This document shows positions 7,015 to 7,087 of a DNA stretch of 7,087 nucleotides, in pieces. A model generated the notes under the pieces. That model ran no database searches and was not told the origin of the DNA. It saw only the letters and a list, made by a program, of their open reading frames with translations. The DNA is from an uncultured Prevotella sp. (GTDB taxonomy: Bacteria; Bacteroidota; Bacteroidia; Bacteroidales; Bacteroidaceae). The DNA is taken from NCBI GenBank assembly GCA_937880835.1, contig CALGRN010000024.1, forward strand, positions 1-7,087, given 5' to 3'. Each line of letters opens with the position of its first letter. The stretch's first letter is position 1. Both the position numbers and the translations under genes were made by a program.

Positions 7015-7051
7015 CATTGTGCGCAAACTCCGTTATGCGCTATAAGCAATG
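7015..7051 (+). terminator. Hairpin after the efflux operon, possible terminator
   Basis: GCGCAAAC (7021-7028) pairs with GTTATGCGC (7032-7040) as eight base pairs with one bulged A and a 3-base TCC loop. CATTG (7015-7019) and CAATG (7047-7051) can add an outer 5-bp stem across an uneven internal loop. It begins 7 bases after the inner stop codon region of the last gene, a normal terminator place. AT-rich sequence follows but no clear T-run, so efficient intrinsic termination is uncertain. I see no gene in 7014-7087; the longest ATG start there is five codons. Confidence 0.4.
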
Positions 7052-7087
7052 AAATATATTGAATAAAGTAATTTAAAAGAAAGACAT

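Overview
The window looks like chromosomal DNA from a Bacteroidales bacterium, with Prevotella or Bacteroides relatives most likely. I base this on protein style (a Bacteroides-type membrane fusion protein with the GDNEYPVVTVGT...TTYPAVIKGIQDVEIRPKVSGFITKV type of N-terminus, a lipoprotein outer-membrane factor, an HD-domain CCA enzyme), moderate-to-low GC, weak Shine-Dalgarno sites and a TAnnTTTG-type -7 promoter element. No database search was possible.

Layout: bases 1-957 hold the 3' two-thirds of a CCA tRNA nucleotidyltransferase gene (its catalytic head lies upstream of the window). Bases 958-1172 are intergenic and hold a promoter candidate and a leader with repeated complementary hexamers. 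Bases ~1162-7013 are a complete tripartite RND efflux operon on the + strand: periplasmic membrane fusion lipoprotein, inner-membrane RND permease of the HAE1/AcrB type, and outer-membrane factor lipoprotein of the TolC/OprM type. A perfect 12-bp hairpin sits between the first two genes. The last 74 bases hold another hairpin and no gene. No local regulator gene is visible.

The three proteins would form one envelope-spanning pump: the permease uses proton motive force to take substrate from the periplasm or inner membrane, the fusion protein bridges, and the outer-membrane factor provides the exit duct. The substrate cannot be told from the sequence.

The notable feature is that, as given, the operon is broken in two places, each explained by loss of a single A from an AA pair. 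One is in the permease (about base 3863, inside a transmembrane helix), splitting a 1066-residue protein into two frames. The other is at the start of the fusion protein (about base 1168), which separates a good lipoprotein signal peptide start from the rest of the gene. Restoring one A at each site gives textbook proteins. The rest of the operon is clean, so sequencing or assembly error, or very recent inactivation or phase-type variation, are the explanations to separate. I did not find a previously undescribed system here; the efflux operon itself is a familiar one.
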